Position numbers and translations under genes: made by a program
Assembly: GCF_000165465.1 (NCBI RefSeq)
Contig: NC_017455.1
Location: 682,001 to 746,000 of the forward strand
Reading direction: 5' to 3'
Source: Halanaerobium praevalens DSM 2228
GTDB lineage: Bacteria > Bacillota > Halanaerobiia > Halanaerobiales > Halanaerobiaceae
DNA length: 64,000 nt
Notes under the pieces: generated by a model
What the model was told of the DNA's origin: nothing
The model's database searches: none
What the model saw: the letters and a program-made list of their open reading frames with translations, nothing else
Shown here: positions 56,142 to 64,000 of the stretch, piece after piece
Layout of the letters: each line of letters begins with the position of its first letter
Numbering within the stretch: position 1 is the stretch's first letter

Positions 56142-56561
56142 ATGAAAGAAGAGATTAAAAATAAAATGTTTAAAAAAGCTTTAGCAGTCCAAAAAAATGC
56201 TTATGTTCCTTATTCAGACTTTCCTTTAGGAGCAGCAGTTTTGACAGCAGATGGTTCTATTTATACAGGTGTTAATATTGAGAACGCTTCTTTTGGTCTA
56301 ACAAATTGTGCTGAAAGATCAGCGATTTTTAGTGCTGTATCTCAAGGTAAAAGAAAAATAGAAGCTTTATTAATTGTTAGTTCAACTGAAGAACCAGTAA
56401 CTCCTTGTGGGGCTTGTAGGCAGGTTATTAAAGAATTTGCAGCTGGAGATATTGAAGTTATAATGATGACAAAAAAAGGTAAAGAGCTTACTATGACAAG
56501 TAAAGAGCTTTTACCTGGAGCTTTTAGTGAGCAAGCGATGGAGAAAAACAATGAATTATAA
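56142..56561 (+). CDS. cdd: Cytidine deaminase
   Basis: Zinc enzyme of 139 aa that deaminates cytidine and deoxycytidine in pyrimidine salvage. Zinc and catalytic residues are in NCAERSAIF and PCGACRQVI; YVPYSDFPLGAAV is the substrate loop. ATG 56142 follows TGAGGTG. The stop lies 11 bases into era, so the genes are coupled. Confidence 0.97.
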   Translation: MKEEIKNKMFKKALAVQKNAYVPYSDFPLGAAVLTADGSIYTGVNIENASFGLTNCAERSAIFSAVSQGKRKIEALLIVSSTEEPVTPCGACRQVIKEFAAGDIEVIMMTKKGKELTMTSKELLPGAFSEQAMEKNNEL

Positions 56562-57432
56562 ATCAGGATTTGTTACAGTTATTGGTAGACCAAATGTTGG
56601 TAAATCAACTTTAGTTAATACTTTAATTGGTGAAAAAATAAATATTATTTCTCCAAGACCACAAACTACTAGAAATAGTATTAAGGCTATTTATACTGAA
56701 GCTGAAGGGCAAATAATATTTATTGATACTCCTGGTATTCATGAAGCTAGAAATGAGCTTGACAAATATATGCAGGGAGAAGCTTATAATAGTTTAGACG
56801 GGATCGATATAATTATTTTTATTTTAGATGGGAGCACTTATTGGGGTAAAAATGATGAGATGATTTATAAGCAACTTAAAAGTTCTAAACAAGATATAAT
56901 CTATGTTATGAATAAAATAGATAAAATGTCGAATAAAGATTTGATCAAAAGGCAAAAAGAATATAGTCAAAAAGTTGGACAAGAGGTAATTCCAATTTCA
57001 GCTTTAAATAATAAAAATACAGATACTTTATTAACTGAAATATTTAATAGACTACCAGAAGGTCCACAATATTATCCAGATGATATGATAACTGATCAAA
57101 TTGAAAGATTTGTTTTTGCAGAAATGATTAGAGAAAAAATATTTTATTTAACTAGAGAAGAAGTTCCTTATGGAGTTGCTGTTTTAGTTGAAGAAGTAAA
57201 AGAAAGAGATAATGATGATTATTATATTAGAGCTAATATTTATGTCGAAAAAAAATCTCATAAAGGTATAATTATTGGTAAAAATGGTAGAATGCTTAAA
57301 AAAATAGGTAGTCAAGCTAGAAAAGAAATTGAAGGTTTAATGCAGACCAAAGTCTATTTAGATCTCTGGGTTAAAGTATTAAAAGATTGGAGAGAAAAAG
57401 ACAATCTCCTCAAAAGAATGGGTTATAAATAA
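56551..57432 (+). CDS. era: GTPase Era
   Basis: Ribosome assembly GTPase (293 aa) that binds the 3' end of 16S rRNA. G1 is GRPNVGKST, the switch region SPRPQTTR, G3 DTPGIH and G4 NKIDK; the KH domain has SHKGIIIGKNGRMLKKIG. ATG 56551 follows GATGGAG inside cdd; a longer frame from 56527 lacks support. Confidence 0.98.
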   Translation: MNYKSGFVTVIGRPNVGKSTLVNTLIGEKINIISPRPQTTRNSIKAIYTEAEGQIIFIDTPGIHEARNELDKYMQGEAYNSLDGIDIIIFILDGSTYWGKNDEMIYKQLKSSKQDIIYVMNKIDKMSNKDLIKRQKEYSQKVGQEVIPISALNNKNTDTLLTEIFNRLPEGPQYYPDDMITDQIERFVFAEMIREKIFYLTREEVPYGVAVLVEEVKERDNDDYYIRANIYVEKKSHKGIIIGKNGRMLKKIGSQARKEIEGLMQTKVYLDLWVKVLKDWREKDNLLKRMGYK

Positions 57433-57444
57433 GAGGTGATTTAA

Positions 57445-58773
57445 ATGAATAAAAAATTAGCTGAAATAGCTCCTGCTAAATATAGCAGTTTTTATAATTT
57501 TTATTATGACAATTATCCAGCTGATGTAGCAGAGTTCTTGGAATCTTTACCTAAAGAAAAAGTTTTAGAGAGTTTAGACCAATTAAATTATGAAATTTTA
57601 GCTGAAATAATTATTTTTTTTGATAATGATTTTAAAAAGGAAATAGCAGCTAAAATATCTACTTTCAAATTAGCTGAAATATTAAGTGCAATGTATACTG
57701 ATGATGCAGCTGATTTATTAAGTGTTCTAAAAGTAGGTAAAATAAAAGAAATATTAAATTTAATGAAAGCTAATAAAGCTTTAGAATTAAAAGAGCTCTT
57801 AGAATATGATGATCAAAGTGCTGGGGGAAGAATGACTACAGAATTTATTGCTTTTTATGCTGATAACTCTGTAGCAGAAGTTTTAACGAAAATTAAAGAT
57901 TTAATTATTGAACCAGAAATGATATATTATATTTATGTAATTTCTAGAAACAAAAAATTATTAGGTGTTTTATCTGTAAGGCAAATTTTAGCTGCTTCTA
58001 GAAATAAAGAATTAGGGAAATTGATGAATAAAAATGTAGTTCAAGTCAATGTTAATCTTGATCAAGAAGAAGTAGCAAAGGTTTTGGCTAAATATGACCT
58101 TTTAGCAGTTCCAGTTATCAATAATTATCAACAATTAGTTGGAATCATAACAGTTGATGATATTATTGATATTATAGAAGAAGAAACAACTGAAGATTTA
58201 TATAAAATGTCTGGTACGACTAATACTTATGATATCCATGGTAATTTTATGGAAGGTGTAAAAAAAAGAGTACCATGGCTTTTTATTCTTTTAATTGGAG
58301 GACTTTTATCTGGGACAGTAATCAATAGATTTGAGCAGGCTCTGGAATCTGTAGCAGTTTTAGCTATTTTCATTCCTGTTTTGATGGATATGGGAGGAAA
58401 TGTAGGTACTCAATCTCTAACTATAGTAGTTAGAGCTTTAGCAACAGATGAATTAGAAAAAGAAGACTATTTAAAACATCTTTTAAATGAATTTAAATCT
58501 GGTCTGGTAATGGGGGTTCTGATTGCAGTTTCTCTGCTTTTAATTACTTTATTCTGGCAGCAAAATTTAAGTATAGCTTTTGTTGTAGGTATTTCTATGT
58601 TTACTACAATGGTAACTGCAGTTATTTTAGGAACAATAATTCCTTTTATAATTGATTATTTTGGAATAGATCCCGCTGTAGCAGCTGGTCCTTTTATTAC
58701 AACTTTAATTGATATTTCTGGACTTTTTATTTATTTTAGTTTGGCAAGTTTTTTATTAGAAAAATTAGTATAA
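57445..58773 (+). CDS. mgtE: Magnesium transporter MgtE
   Basis: Homodimeric Mg2+ channel of 442 aa. The N domain (about 12-125) and a CBS pair (about 130-250) gate the channel by cytosolic Mg2+; five helices (about 275-440) form the pore with the selectivity segment PVLMDMGGNVGTQS. AAGAGGTGA precedes the ATG. No M-box riboswitch fits in the 12-base gap behind era. It follows era here, an arrangement not usual in Bacillus. Confidence 0.95.
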   Translation: MNKKLAEIAPAKYSSFYNFYYDNYPADVAEFLESLPKEKVLESLDQLNYEILAEIIIFFDNDFKKEIAAKISTFKLAEILSAMYTDDAADLLSVLKVGKIKEILNLMKANKALELKELLEYDDQSAGGRMTTEFIAFYADNSVAEVLTKIKDLIIEPEMIYYIYVISRNKKLLGVLSVRQILAASRNKELGKLMNKNVVQVNVNLDQEEVAKVLAKYDLLAVPVINNYQQLVGIITVDDIIDIIEEETTEDLYKMSGTTNTYDIHGNFMEGVKKRVPWLFILLIGGLLSGTVINRFEQALESVAVLAIFIPVLMDMGGNVGTQSLTIVVRALATDELEKEDYLKHLLNEFKSGLVMGVLIAVSLLLITLFWQQNLSIAFVVGISMFTTMVTAVILGTIIPFIIDYFGIDPAVAAGPFITTLIDISGLFIYFSLASFLLEKLV

Positions 58774-58851
58774 ATGCAGGACTATGCTGTATTTTGTAGA
58801 ATATAATTATTGACAAAGCAAAAATATAAGAATATAAGGAGTGTTTTTAAA

Positions 58852-59535
58852 ATGGCGATTAAACCTCGTGATATGGCCAAAATGATTGATCATACAAATT
58901 TAAATCCAACTGCAACGGTAGATGATATTAAAAAACTATGTGCGGAAGCAAATGAACATGAATTTGCATCAGTGTGTATTCATCCTATTTATGTCCCTTT
59001 AGCAGCTAAGTTATTGGAAGATAGCTCGGTTAAAGTGTGTACAGTAGTAGGTTTTCCTTTAGGGGCAAGTACCACTGAAGTGAAATCTTATGAAACTCGA
59101 AATGCAATTAAAAATGGAGCTCAAGAAATTGATATGGTAATGAATATTGGAGCTTTTAAATCAGGCGCTTATGAAATTTTTAAAACTGATATTAAGTCAG
59201 TAGTTGATGCAACTAAAAAATCAGGTGTTAGTTCTGATATTATTGTAAAAGTAATTTTAGAGACCTGTTTTTTAAAAGAAGAAGAAATTGTAAAAGCTTG
59301 TGAAATCATTAAAGATGCTGGAGCAGATTTTGTTAAAACTTCTACTGGTTTTGGTGATTATGGTGCTCGAGTTGAAGATGTAGGTATTATGCGTAAAACT
59401 GTTGGTAGAGAAGTTGGTGTTAAAGCTTCAGGTGGAATTAAAAATTTCGAGCAGGCTCTAGAAATGCTTGATGCAGGAGCTAATAGGATTGGAGCTAGTT
59501 CTGGGGTTACAATTGTTACTGATGATGAAGAATAA
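58852..59535 (+). CDS. deoC: Deoxyribose-phosphate aldolase
   Basis: Class I aldolase of 227 aa that splits deoxyribose 5-phosphate into acetaldehyde and glyceraldehyde 3-phosphate. Lys162 in [10 protein letters not shown] forms the Schiff base, Lys191 in VKASGGIK assists, and the Asp in EIDMVMNIG is the acid. ATG 58852 follows AAGGAG; an in-frame extension to 58810 has no ribosome binding site. With cdd close by it completes deoxynucleoside breakdown. Confidence 0.96.
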   Translation: MAIKPRDMAKMIDHTNLNPTATVDDIKKLCAEANEHEFASVCIHPIYVPLAAKLLEDSSVKVCTVVGFPLGASTTEVKSYETRNAIKNGAQEIDMVMNIGAFKSGAYEIFKTDIKSVVDATKKSGVSSDIIVKVILETCFLKEEEIVKACEIIKDAGADFVKTSTGFGDYGARVEDVGIMRKTVGREVGVKASGGIKNFEQALEMLDAGANRIGASSGVTIVTDDEE

Positions 59536-59551
59536 TTAGGAGTTGAATTAA

Positions 59552-60322
59552 TTGGCTACTTTTGAGACAGAAGCCTTAGTCTTAAAACAATTTGATTTAG
59601 GTGAAGCTGACCGTTTAATTACTTTATATACTAAAGAAAAGGGCAAATTAAAAGCAGTAGCTAAAGGTGCTCGCAAAGGCAAGAAAACACGCTCAGGCTT
59701 AGTGCTTCCTTTTAGTTACCATAACTTTACTTTGTATCAAGGTAGGTCTTTAGCTAAAATAAATCATATTGAATCAATAGCAATGAACTCTAAATTAAGA
59801 GATGATTTAGATTATATGGCTTATGCTAGTGTAGTTTCAGAATATATAGAGAGGTCTGGATTAGAGGCTGAAGCTGATCAGGCTCTTTTTTCTCTACTAG
59901 CTATTATCTTAGAAAAGATGGCCCAAGCTAAAAAAAATGAGCTTTTATTTAATTTTGTTATTTTTAAGGCTAAATTACTTTTATTATTAGGAGTTAAACC
60001 AGAAATTGAAAATTGTACTGTTTGTGGTAAAAAAGTAAATCTAAAAAAAGGAGCTCCTCTTAGTGTAGAAGAAGGAGGAACAATTTGTAAAAATTGTTTT
60101 AATCAGAATGAATATTATAAGTCAACTGTTTTTTCTCTATCTGAGATGAGAGTTTTATATAAAATTATTTTTGCTGAAATTTCCCAATTGAAAAAGGCTC
60201 GGTTTTCTGATCAAACTTTAGAGAAGATTAATAAGATAACAGAAAAGTTTTTGGTTTATCACCTTGAACTAGAACCTAAATCTTTATCATTTCTATATAC
60301 AATCAGGAAAATGAATAATTAA
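59552..60322 (+). CDS. recO: DNA repair protein RecO
   Basis: Recombination mediator (256 aa) that loads RecA together with RecR. The N-terminal OB fold begins FETEALVLKQFDLGEADRLI; the C-terminal helical part has a zinc finger CTVCGK...CKNCF. TTG 59552 follows TTAGGAG. In Bacillus recO directly follows era; here mgtE and deoC intervene. Confidence 0.94.
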   Translation: MATFETEALVLKQFDLGEADRLITLYTKEKGKLKAVAKGARKGKKTRSGLVLPFSYHNFTLYQGRSLAKINHIESIAMNSKLRDDLDYMAYASVVSEYIERSGLEAEADQALFSLLAIILEKMAQAKKNELLFNFVIFKAKLLLLLGVKPEIENCTVCGKKVNLKKGAPLSVEEGGTICKNCFNQNEYYKSTVFSLSEMRVLYKIIFAEISQLKKARFSDQTLEKINKITEKFLVYHLELEPKSLSFLYTIRKMNN

Positions 60323-60333
60323 TTAAATTTAAG

Positions 60334-60364
60334 CCTTATCCTTGCAGGATGAGGTTTTATTTTA
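60334..60364 (+). terminator. Terminator of recO
   Basis: CCTTATCCT (60334-60342) pairs with AGGATGAGG (60346-60354) with one wobble, then TTTTATTTT. Confidence 0.8.
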
Positions 60365-60404
60365 ATGAAAAATATATAAAAAGAGTACGAGAGGAAGTGT
60401 GTTT

Positions 60405-61253
60405 ATGAATTTCCAAGAAATTATTTTTTCATTAGACAAATTTTGGAGTGAACAGGGGTGTGTAATTGAGCAGCCTTATGATATTGAGGTTGGAGCAGGT
60501 ACAATGAGTCCTTCTACATTCTTGCGTTCTTTAGGAAGTGAAGCTTGGAATACTGCTTATGTTCAACCCTGCCGTCGGCCTACAGATGGCCGTTATGGAG
60601 ATAACCCTTATCGATTACAAAGATATTTTCAATATCAAGTAATTATGAAACCTTCTCCAGCAAATATTCAAGAAATATATTTAGAAAGTTTAAAAGCCTT
60701 AGGTGTTGATCCTCAAAAACATGATATTCGTTTTGTAGAAGATAATTGGGAATCACCAACTTTGGGCGCTTGGGGTCTTGGTTGGGAAGTGTGGCTTGAT
60801 GGAATGGAGATAACTCAATTTACTTATTTTCAACAAGTTGGAGGTTTTAAGGCTGATCCCGTAACAGTAGAAATTACTTATGGGTTAGAAAGAATAGCCA
60901 TGTATTTACAAGAAGTTGAAAATGTTTATGATTTAAATTGGACTAATGGAGTTAAATATCGTGATATTTACCATCAAAATGAAGTAGAACAGTCTAAGTA
61001 TAATTTTGAAATAGCTGAAATTGATCATTTGTTTGATCTATTTGATATTTATGAAGCAGAAGCAGAAAGTTCTTTAACTGCAGATCTTGCTTTAGCTGCT
61101 TATGATTATACTTTAAAATGTTCTCATACTTTTAATCTTTTAGATGCAAGAGGAGCAATTAGTGTTACAGAAAGAACTAGATTTATTAAGCGAGTTAGAA
61201 AACTAGCTCATGCATGTGCAGCTAGTTATTTAGATACAGGAGAGCAGGAGTGA
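60405..61253 (+). CDS. glyQ: Glycyl-tRNA synthetase alpha subunit
   Basis: Catalytic subunit (282 aa) of the bacterial tetrameric glycyl-tRNA synthetase. Class II signatures are seen: [35 protein letters not shown] and the block [20 protein letters not shown] 60405 follows GAGGAAG; GTG 60399 is less likely. No T-box leader is visible in the 82-base gap behind recO. The end overlaps the glyS leader. Confidence 0.98.
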   Translation: MNFQEIIFSLDKFWSEQGCVIEQPYDIEVGAGTMSPSTFLRSLGSEAWNTAYVQPCRRPTDGRYGDNPYRLQRYFQYQVIMKPSPANIQEIYLESLKALGVDPQKHDIRFVEDNWESPTLGAWGLGWEVWLDGMEITQFTYFQQVGGFKADPVTVEITYGLERIAMYLQEVENVYDLNWTNGVKYRDIYHQNEVEQSKYNFEIAEIDHLFDLFDIYEAEAESSLTADLALAAYDYTLKCSHTFNLLDARGAISVTERTRFIKRVRKLAHACAASYLDTGEQE

Positions 61254-61258
61254 TAATA

Positions 61259-63322
61259 ATGGCAAAAAATCTGATTTTTGAAGTTGGAACTGAAGAAATG
61301 CCAGCTGCTTCCATGCAGAGGTTTAGAGAAGATTATTTGCAGACAGCAGCTACTATTTTTGAAAATAATAATTTGGAATATGAAGAAATAAATGTTTATT
61401 CTACACCCCGTAGATTAGTACTTGCAATTGAAGCTTTGGCTGAAAAACAAACAGATAATAAAGAAATAGTTAGAGGACCAGCTGTAAACATTGCTTTTGA
61501 TGCTGATGGTAATCCAACTAGAGCAGGAGAAGGTTTTGCTAAAGGGCAAGGTTTAGAAGTTTCTGATTTAACAAAAAAAGATGGATATTTATATGCTGAA
61601 AAGATAACTAAAGGTCAAAATACAGCAAATATTTTAGCTGGAATTTTAACTCAATTAATCAAGAATGTGCCCTTACCAAAGGCTATGCGTTGGGGTAGTG
61701 TTAAAATGGAATTTATTCGTCCTATTAAATGGTTATTGGCTTTATTTGGTTCAGAAAAAATAGAACTTGAGCTTGCAGGAATTAAAAGTTCAAATTATAG
61801 TATTGGTCACCGTTTTTTAAGTGAAGGTCATTTAGAAATAAAAGAAGCCGATGCATATTTTTCTACTTTAGAAAATGCATCTGTGATAGTCAAACAAAAG
61901 CAGAGAGAAGAAAAAATAAGAAAGCAAATTGAAAAACTGGATTTAAGTGCTTCAGCTTTGATCAAAGATTCTTTGCTGACTGAAGTAATAGATTTAATTG
62001 AATTCCCAACTGCTTTTAAGGGCAGTTTTGATTCTAGTTATTTAAAATTGCCAGCAGAAGTTTTGATTACTGCTATGGAAAAACATCAACGTTATTTTCC
62101 AGTAGTTTCTCAAAAAGGAGAATTAAAATCTGAATTTATTGGAGTTCGAGATGGGGGCTCTGATTTTATAAAAGAAGTTATCTCAGGTAATGAAATGGTT
62201 TTAAAAGGAAGGTTAGATGATGCTCAATTTTTCTTTGCTGAAGATCAAAAATATGGATTTTTAAATAGAACTGAAAATATAAAAGATATTGTATTCCAAA
62301 AAGATATAGGTAGTGTATATGAAAAAGTACAAAAACTAGAAAAAATCACTGCAAATTTGGCTGATACTTTAGCTTACACAGCAGAGACTAAAAAAATGGC
62401 TAAAAAAGCAGCTAAATTAGCTAAAAATGATTTAGCAACAGAAATGGTAAATGAGTTTTCTAATTTACAAGGTTTAATGGGTAAGGAATATGCTCTTTTA
62501 GCAGGTGAAGCAGCAGAAACCGCTACTGCTATCTTTGAACACTATTTACCACGTTTTGCTGGTGATAAACTTCCAGAAACTAAGAGTGGAACTATTTTGG
62601 CAATGGCAGAAAAATTATTCAATTTAAGTAGTCATTTTCTGCTAAATAATATTCCAAGTGGTTCTCAAGATCCTTTTGCTTTAAGAAGACAAGCTACAGG
62701 TTTAGTTCGTATTATTTTAGAAAATAAATTAGAAATTAATATAGAACAGTTAATTCATTCTTCAATGAAAATTGTAGCAATAAATTTAGAACAAATTGAT
62801 TCTACAGCAGCTAAATTAAAAGAATTTATTTTGCAAAGACTTGAAAATTTATTAGCTGAAGAAAATATAAGATATGATATAATAAATGCTGTTATTAAAG
62901 TTAATAATCATAATTTATTTGACTTATATCAAAGAGCTCATAAATTAATGGAGTTTAGAAATGAAGACTCTAAATTATTTGTTGATTTAGTGAGAGGATT
63001 AGTTCGAGTTAAAAATATAAGTGAAAAAGCCGAAAATAAATTAGAGTTTGATGCAGGATTATTAGTTGAGAACGAAGAAAAGAAGTTATATAAAGATTTA
63101 AAAACTAGAAAAACTAAAATAAAAGAATTATTTAGTTCTGCTAAATATAAAAAAGGTCTTTATCTTTTAGTAGAATTAAAACCAGCCATTGATCAATTTT
63201 TAGATAATGTAATGGTTATGGTAGATGATCAAAAAATAAAGAATAATAGATTAGCTTTATTAGGAAGTATTACACCACTAGTAGCAAAAGTTATAGATAT
63301 TGAAGAAATAGCTTTAGATTAA
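61259..63322 (+). CDS. glyS: Glycyl-tRNA synthetase beta subunit
   Basis: Partner subunit (687 aa) needed for tRNA binding. It starts FEVGTEEMPA and contains MRWGSVKMEFIRPIKWLLAL, MEKHQRYFPV, and a C-terminal anticodon-binding-like region with an HD-like part (SGTILAMAEKLFNL). ATG 61259 follows GCAGGAG that overlaps the glyQ end. Length matches the family. Confidence 0.97.
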   Translation: MAKNLIFEVGTEEMPAASMQRFREDYLQTAATIFENNNLEYEEINVYSTPRRLVLAIEALAEKQTDNKEIVRGPAVNIAFDADGNPTRAGEGFAKGQGLEVSDLTKKDGYLYAEKITKGQNTANILAGILTQLIKNVPLPKAMRWGSVKMEFIRPIKWLLALFGSEKIELELAGIKSSNYSIGHRFLSEGHLEIKEADAYFSTLENASVIVKQKQREEKIRKQIEKLDLSASALIKDSLLTEVIDLIEFPTAFKGSFDSSYLKLPAEVLITAMEKHQRYFPVVSQKGELKSEFIGVRDGGSDFIKEVISGNEMVLKGRLDDAQFFFAEDQKYGFLNRTENIKDIVFQKDIGSVYEKVQKLEKITANLADTLAYTAETKKMAKKAAKLAKNDLATEMVNEFSNLQGLMGKEYALLAGEAAETATAIFEHYLPRFAGDKLPETKSGTILAMAEKLFNLSSHFLLNNIPSGSQDPFALRRQATGLVRIILENKLEINIEQLIHSSMKIVAINLEQIDSTAAKLKEFILQRLENLLAEENIRYDIINAVIKVNNHNLFDLYQRAHKLMEFRNEDSKLFVDLVRGLVRVKNISEKAENKLEFDAGLLVENEEKKLYKDLKTRKTKIKELFSSAKYKKGLYLLVELKPAIDQFLDNVMVMVDDQKIKNNRLALLGSITPLVAKVIDIEEIALD

Positions 63323-63342
63323 AAAATAAGGGGTGGGTAATT

Positions 63343-64000
63343 ATGGCTAATAATAATTTAGATGTTTTTATTATTTCAGATTGTACTGGTAAGACTGCTA
63401 AGAATTTGATGGAATCAACTGCTGGTCAGTTCCCAGATTATGAATTAAAAATGAAAACATTTACTTTTGTAAGAAGTATTGAAAAAATTGAAGAAATACT
63501 TATGGAAGCAAAAGAAGTGAATGCAATAATTGCCTATACTTTCGTCAAAACTAAGATGAGAAATTTTTTAAATGAAACTGCTGAAAAATATAATTTAGAA
63601 TATATTAATATGATGGAAAAACCATTAAATATTGTGGCTAAGCGACTTGGCAAGCAGCCAAAACAGCAATTTGCTTTAAAATATCAATTAGATGAAGCTT
63701 ATTTTGACCGAATTGAAGCAATGGAATTTACTCTTAAATTTGATGATTTAAATGAATCTAAAGGCATTGCTGAAGCTGATATAGTATTAGTTGGGGTTTC
63801 TCGAACTTCTAAAACACCACTTTCTGTTCATTTATCTTATTTGGGTTATAAAACTGCCAATGTCCCTTTAGTTCCCGAAGTAGAAGTCCATCCTGCAGTT
63901 TTAGAAAATAACAATAATAAAGTCGTTGGGCTGACAATTGATCCTAAACTTTTAAATGGTATTAGAATTGAAAGACTAAAAAAAATGGGTTTAGGTGATG
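63343..64000 (+). CDS. Pyruvate, phosphate dikinase regulatory protein (partial)
   Basis: The first 219 residues of a DUF299 bifunctional kinase/phosphorylase that inactivates and reactivates pyruvate phosphate dikinase or PEP synthase by ADP- and Pi-dependent (de)phosphorylation. Start DVFIISDCTGKTA and the P-loop GVSRTSKTPLS are diagnostic. ATG 63343 follows GGGGTGGG. The C-terminal part is beyond the window edge. Its place after glyQS matches Bacillus (yqfL), where ccpN stands in between. Confidence 0.93.
   Translation, partial: MANNNLDVFIISDCTGKTAKNLMESTAGQFPDYELKMKTFTFVRSIEKIEEILMEAKEVNAIIAYTFVKTKMRNFLNETAEKYNLEYINMMEKPLNIVAKRLGKQPKQQFALKYQLDEAYFDRIEAMEFTLKFDDLNESKGIAEADIVLVGVSRTSKTPLSVHLSYLGYKTANVPLVPEVEVHPAVLENNNNKVVGLTIDPKLLNGIRIERLKKMGLGD

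Noticed and set aside
57433-57444. M-box magnesium riboswitch before mgtE
   Set aside because: Only 12 bases separate era and mgtE.
58810-58838. TTGACA-17-TATAAG as a deoC promoter
   Set aside because: The -10 box overlaps the AAGGAG ribosome binding site, so the resulting transcript would begin after it; deoC more likely depends on read-through or another start. A leaderless transcript cannot be excluded.
60323-60404. T-box riboswitch before glyQ
   Set aside because: The 82-base gap is too short and is mostly the recO terminator; no T-box sequence was seen.

Overview
The window is a gene-dense, strongly AT-rich bacterial chromosome segment with almost no mobile DNA. Gene order, strong GGAGG ribosome binding sites, frequent TTG starts and the content (HrcA/CIRCE, flotillin FloA, PgpH, MtaB, selenocysteine genes, PPDK regulatory protein) place it in a low-GC anaerobic Firmicutes-type lineage. 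I think a Halanaerobiales member (Halanaerobium-like) is most likely, but that is inference from gene content and style, not from a marker search.

Layout. 1-5.7 kb: 3' end of a sensor histidine kinase, then a cell wall and nucleotide operon (AMIN/Amidase_3 amidase, GerMN lipoprotein-like protein, MurI, RNase PH, RdgB). 5.7-7.3 kb: tRNA operon Pro-Gly-Arg-His with its own promoter and terminator, an apparently autoregulated TetR gene, and tRNA-Leu. 7.4-14.7 kb: protein quality control (trigger factor, ClpP, ClpX, Lon), the ribosome assembly GTPase EngB and a methyltransferase. 14.8-18.9 kb: a minus-strand NDH-2-type dehydrogenase fused to a DoxX-like membrane domain, divergent from ApbE and a long-chain polyprenyl synthase; together they suggest a membrane quinone/flavin redox module. 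19-24.9 kb: tRNA-Arg(CCT), an HD protein, an ACT + DUF711 pair, aldose epimerase and a chemoreceptor. 25-28.5 kb: selA-selB-tRNA-Sec.

28.5-34.8 kb: patatin-like lipase with a co-translated small zinc protein, uridine kinase, comEA-comEC and holA. 34.9-45.5 kb: rpsT (minus), then lepA-hemW and the heat-shock operon hrcA-grpE-dnaK-dnaJ-rsmE-mtaB behind a perfect CIRCE operator. 45.6-64 kb: a long syntenic block HIT-yqeY-nfeD-floA-unknown-phoH-pgpH-ybeY-dgkA-(CorC-like)-(DUF3048)-cdd-era-mgtE-deoC-recO-glyQ-glyS-PPDK regulator, the last gene cut by the window edge.

The main biological message is that this is the conserved comE/lepA/hrcA/phoH/era backbone known from Bacillus and Clostridia with the sporulation genes that usually sit inside it (gpr, spoIIP, yqfC, yqfD, lonB) absent. 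The least conventional parts are the NDH-2-DoxX/ApbE/polyprenyl synthase cluster, the DgkA-PAP2 fusion, two small uncharacterised proteins, and several hairpins or palindromes in intergenic DNA. I saw no CRISPR array, insertion sequence, prophage or defence island.
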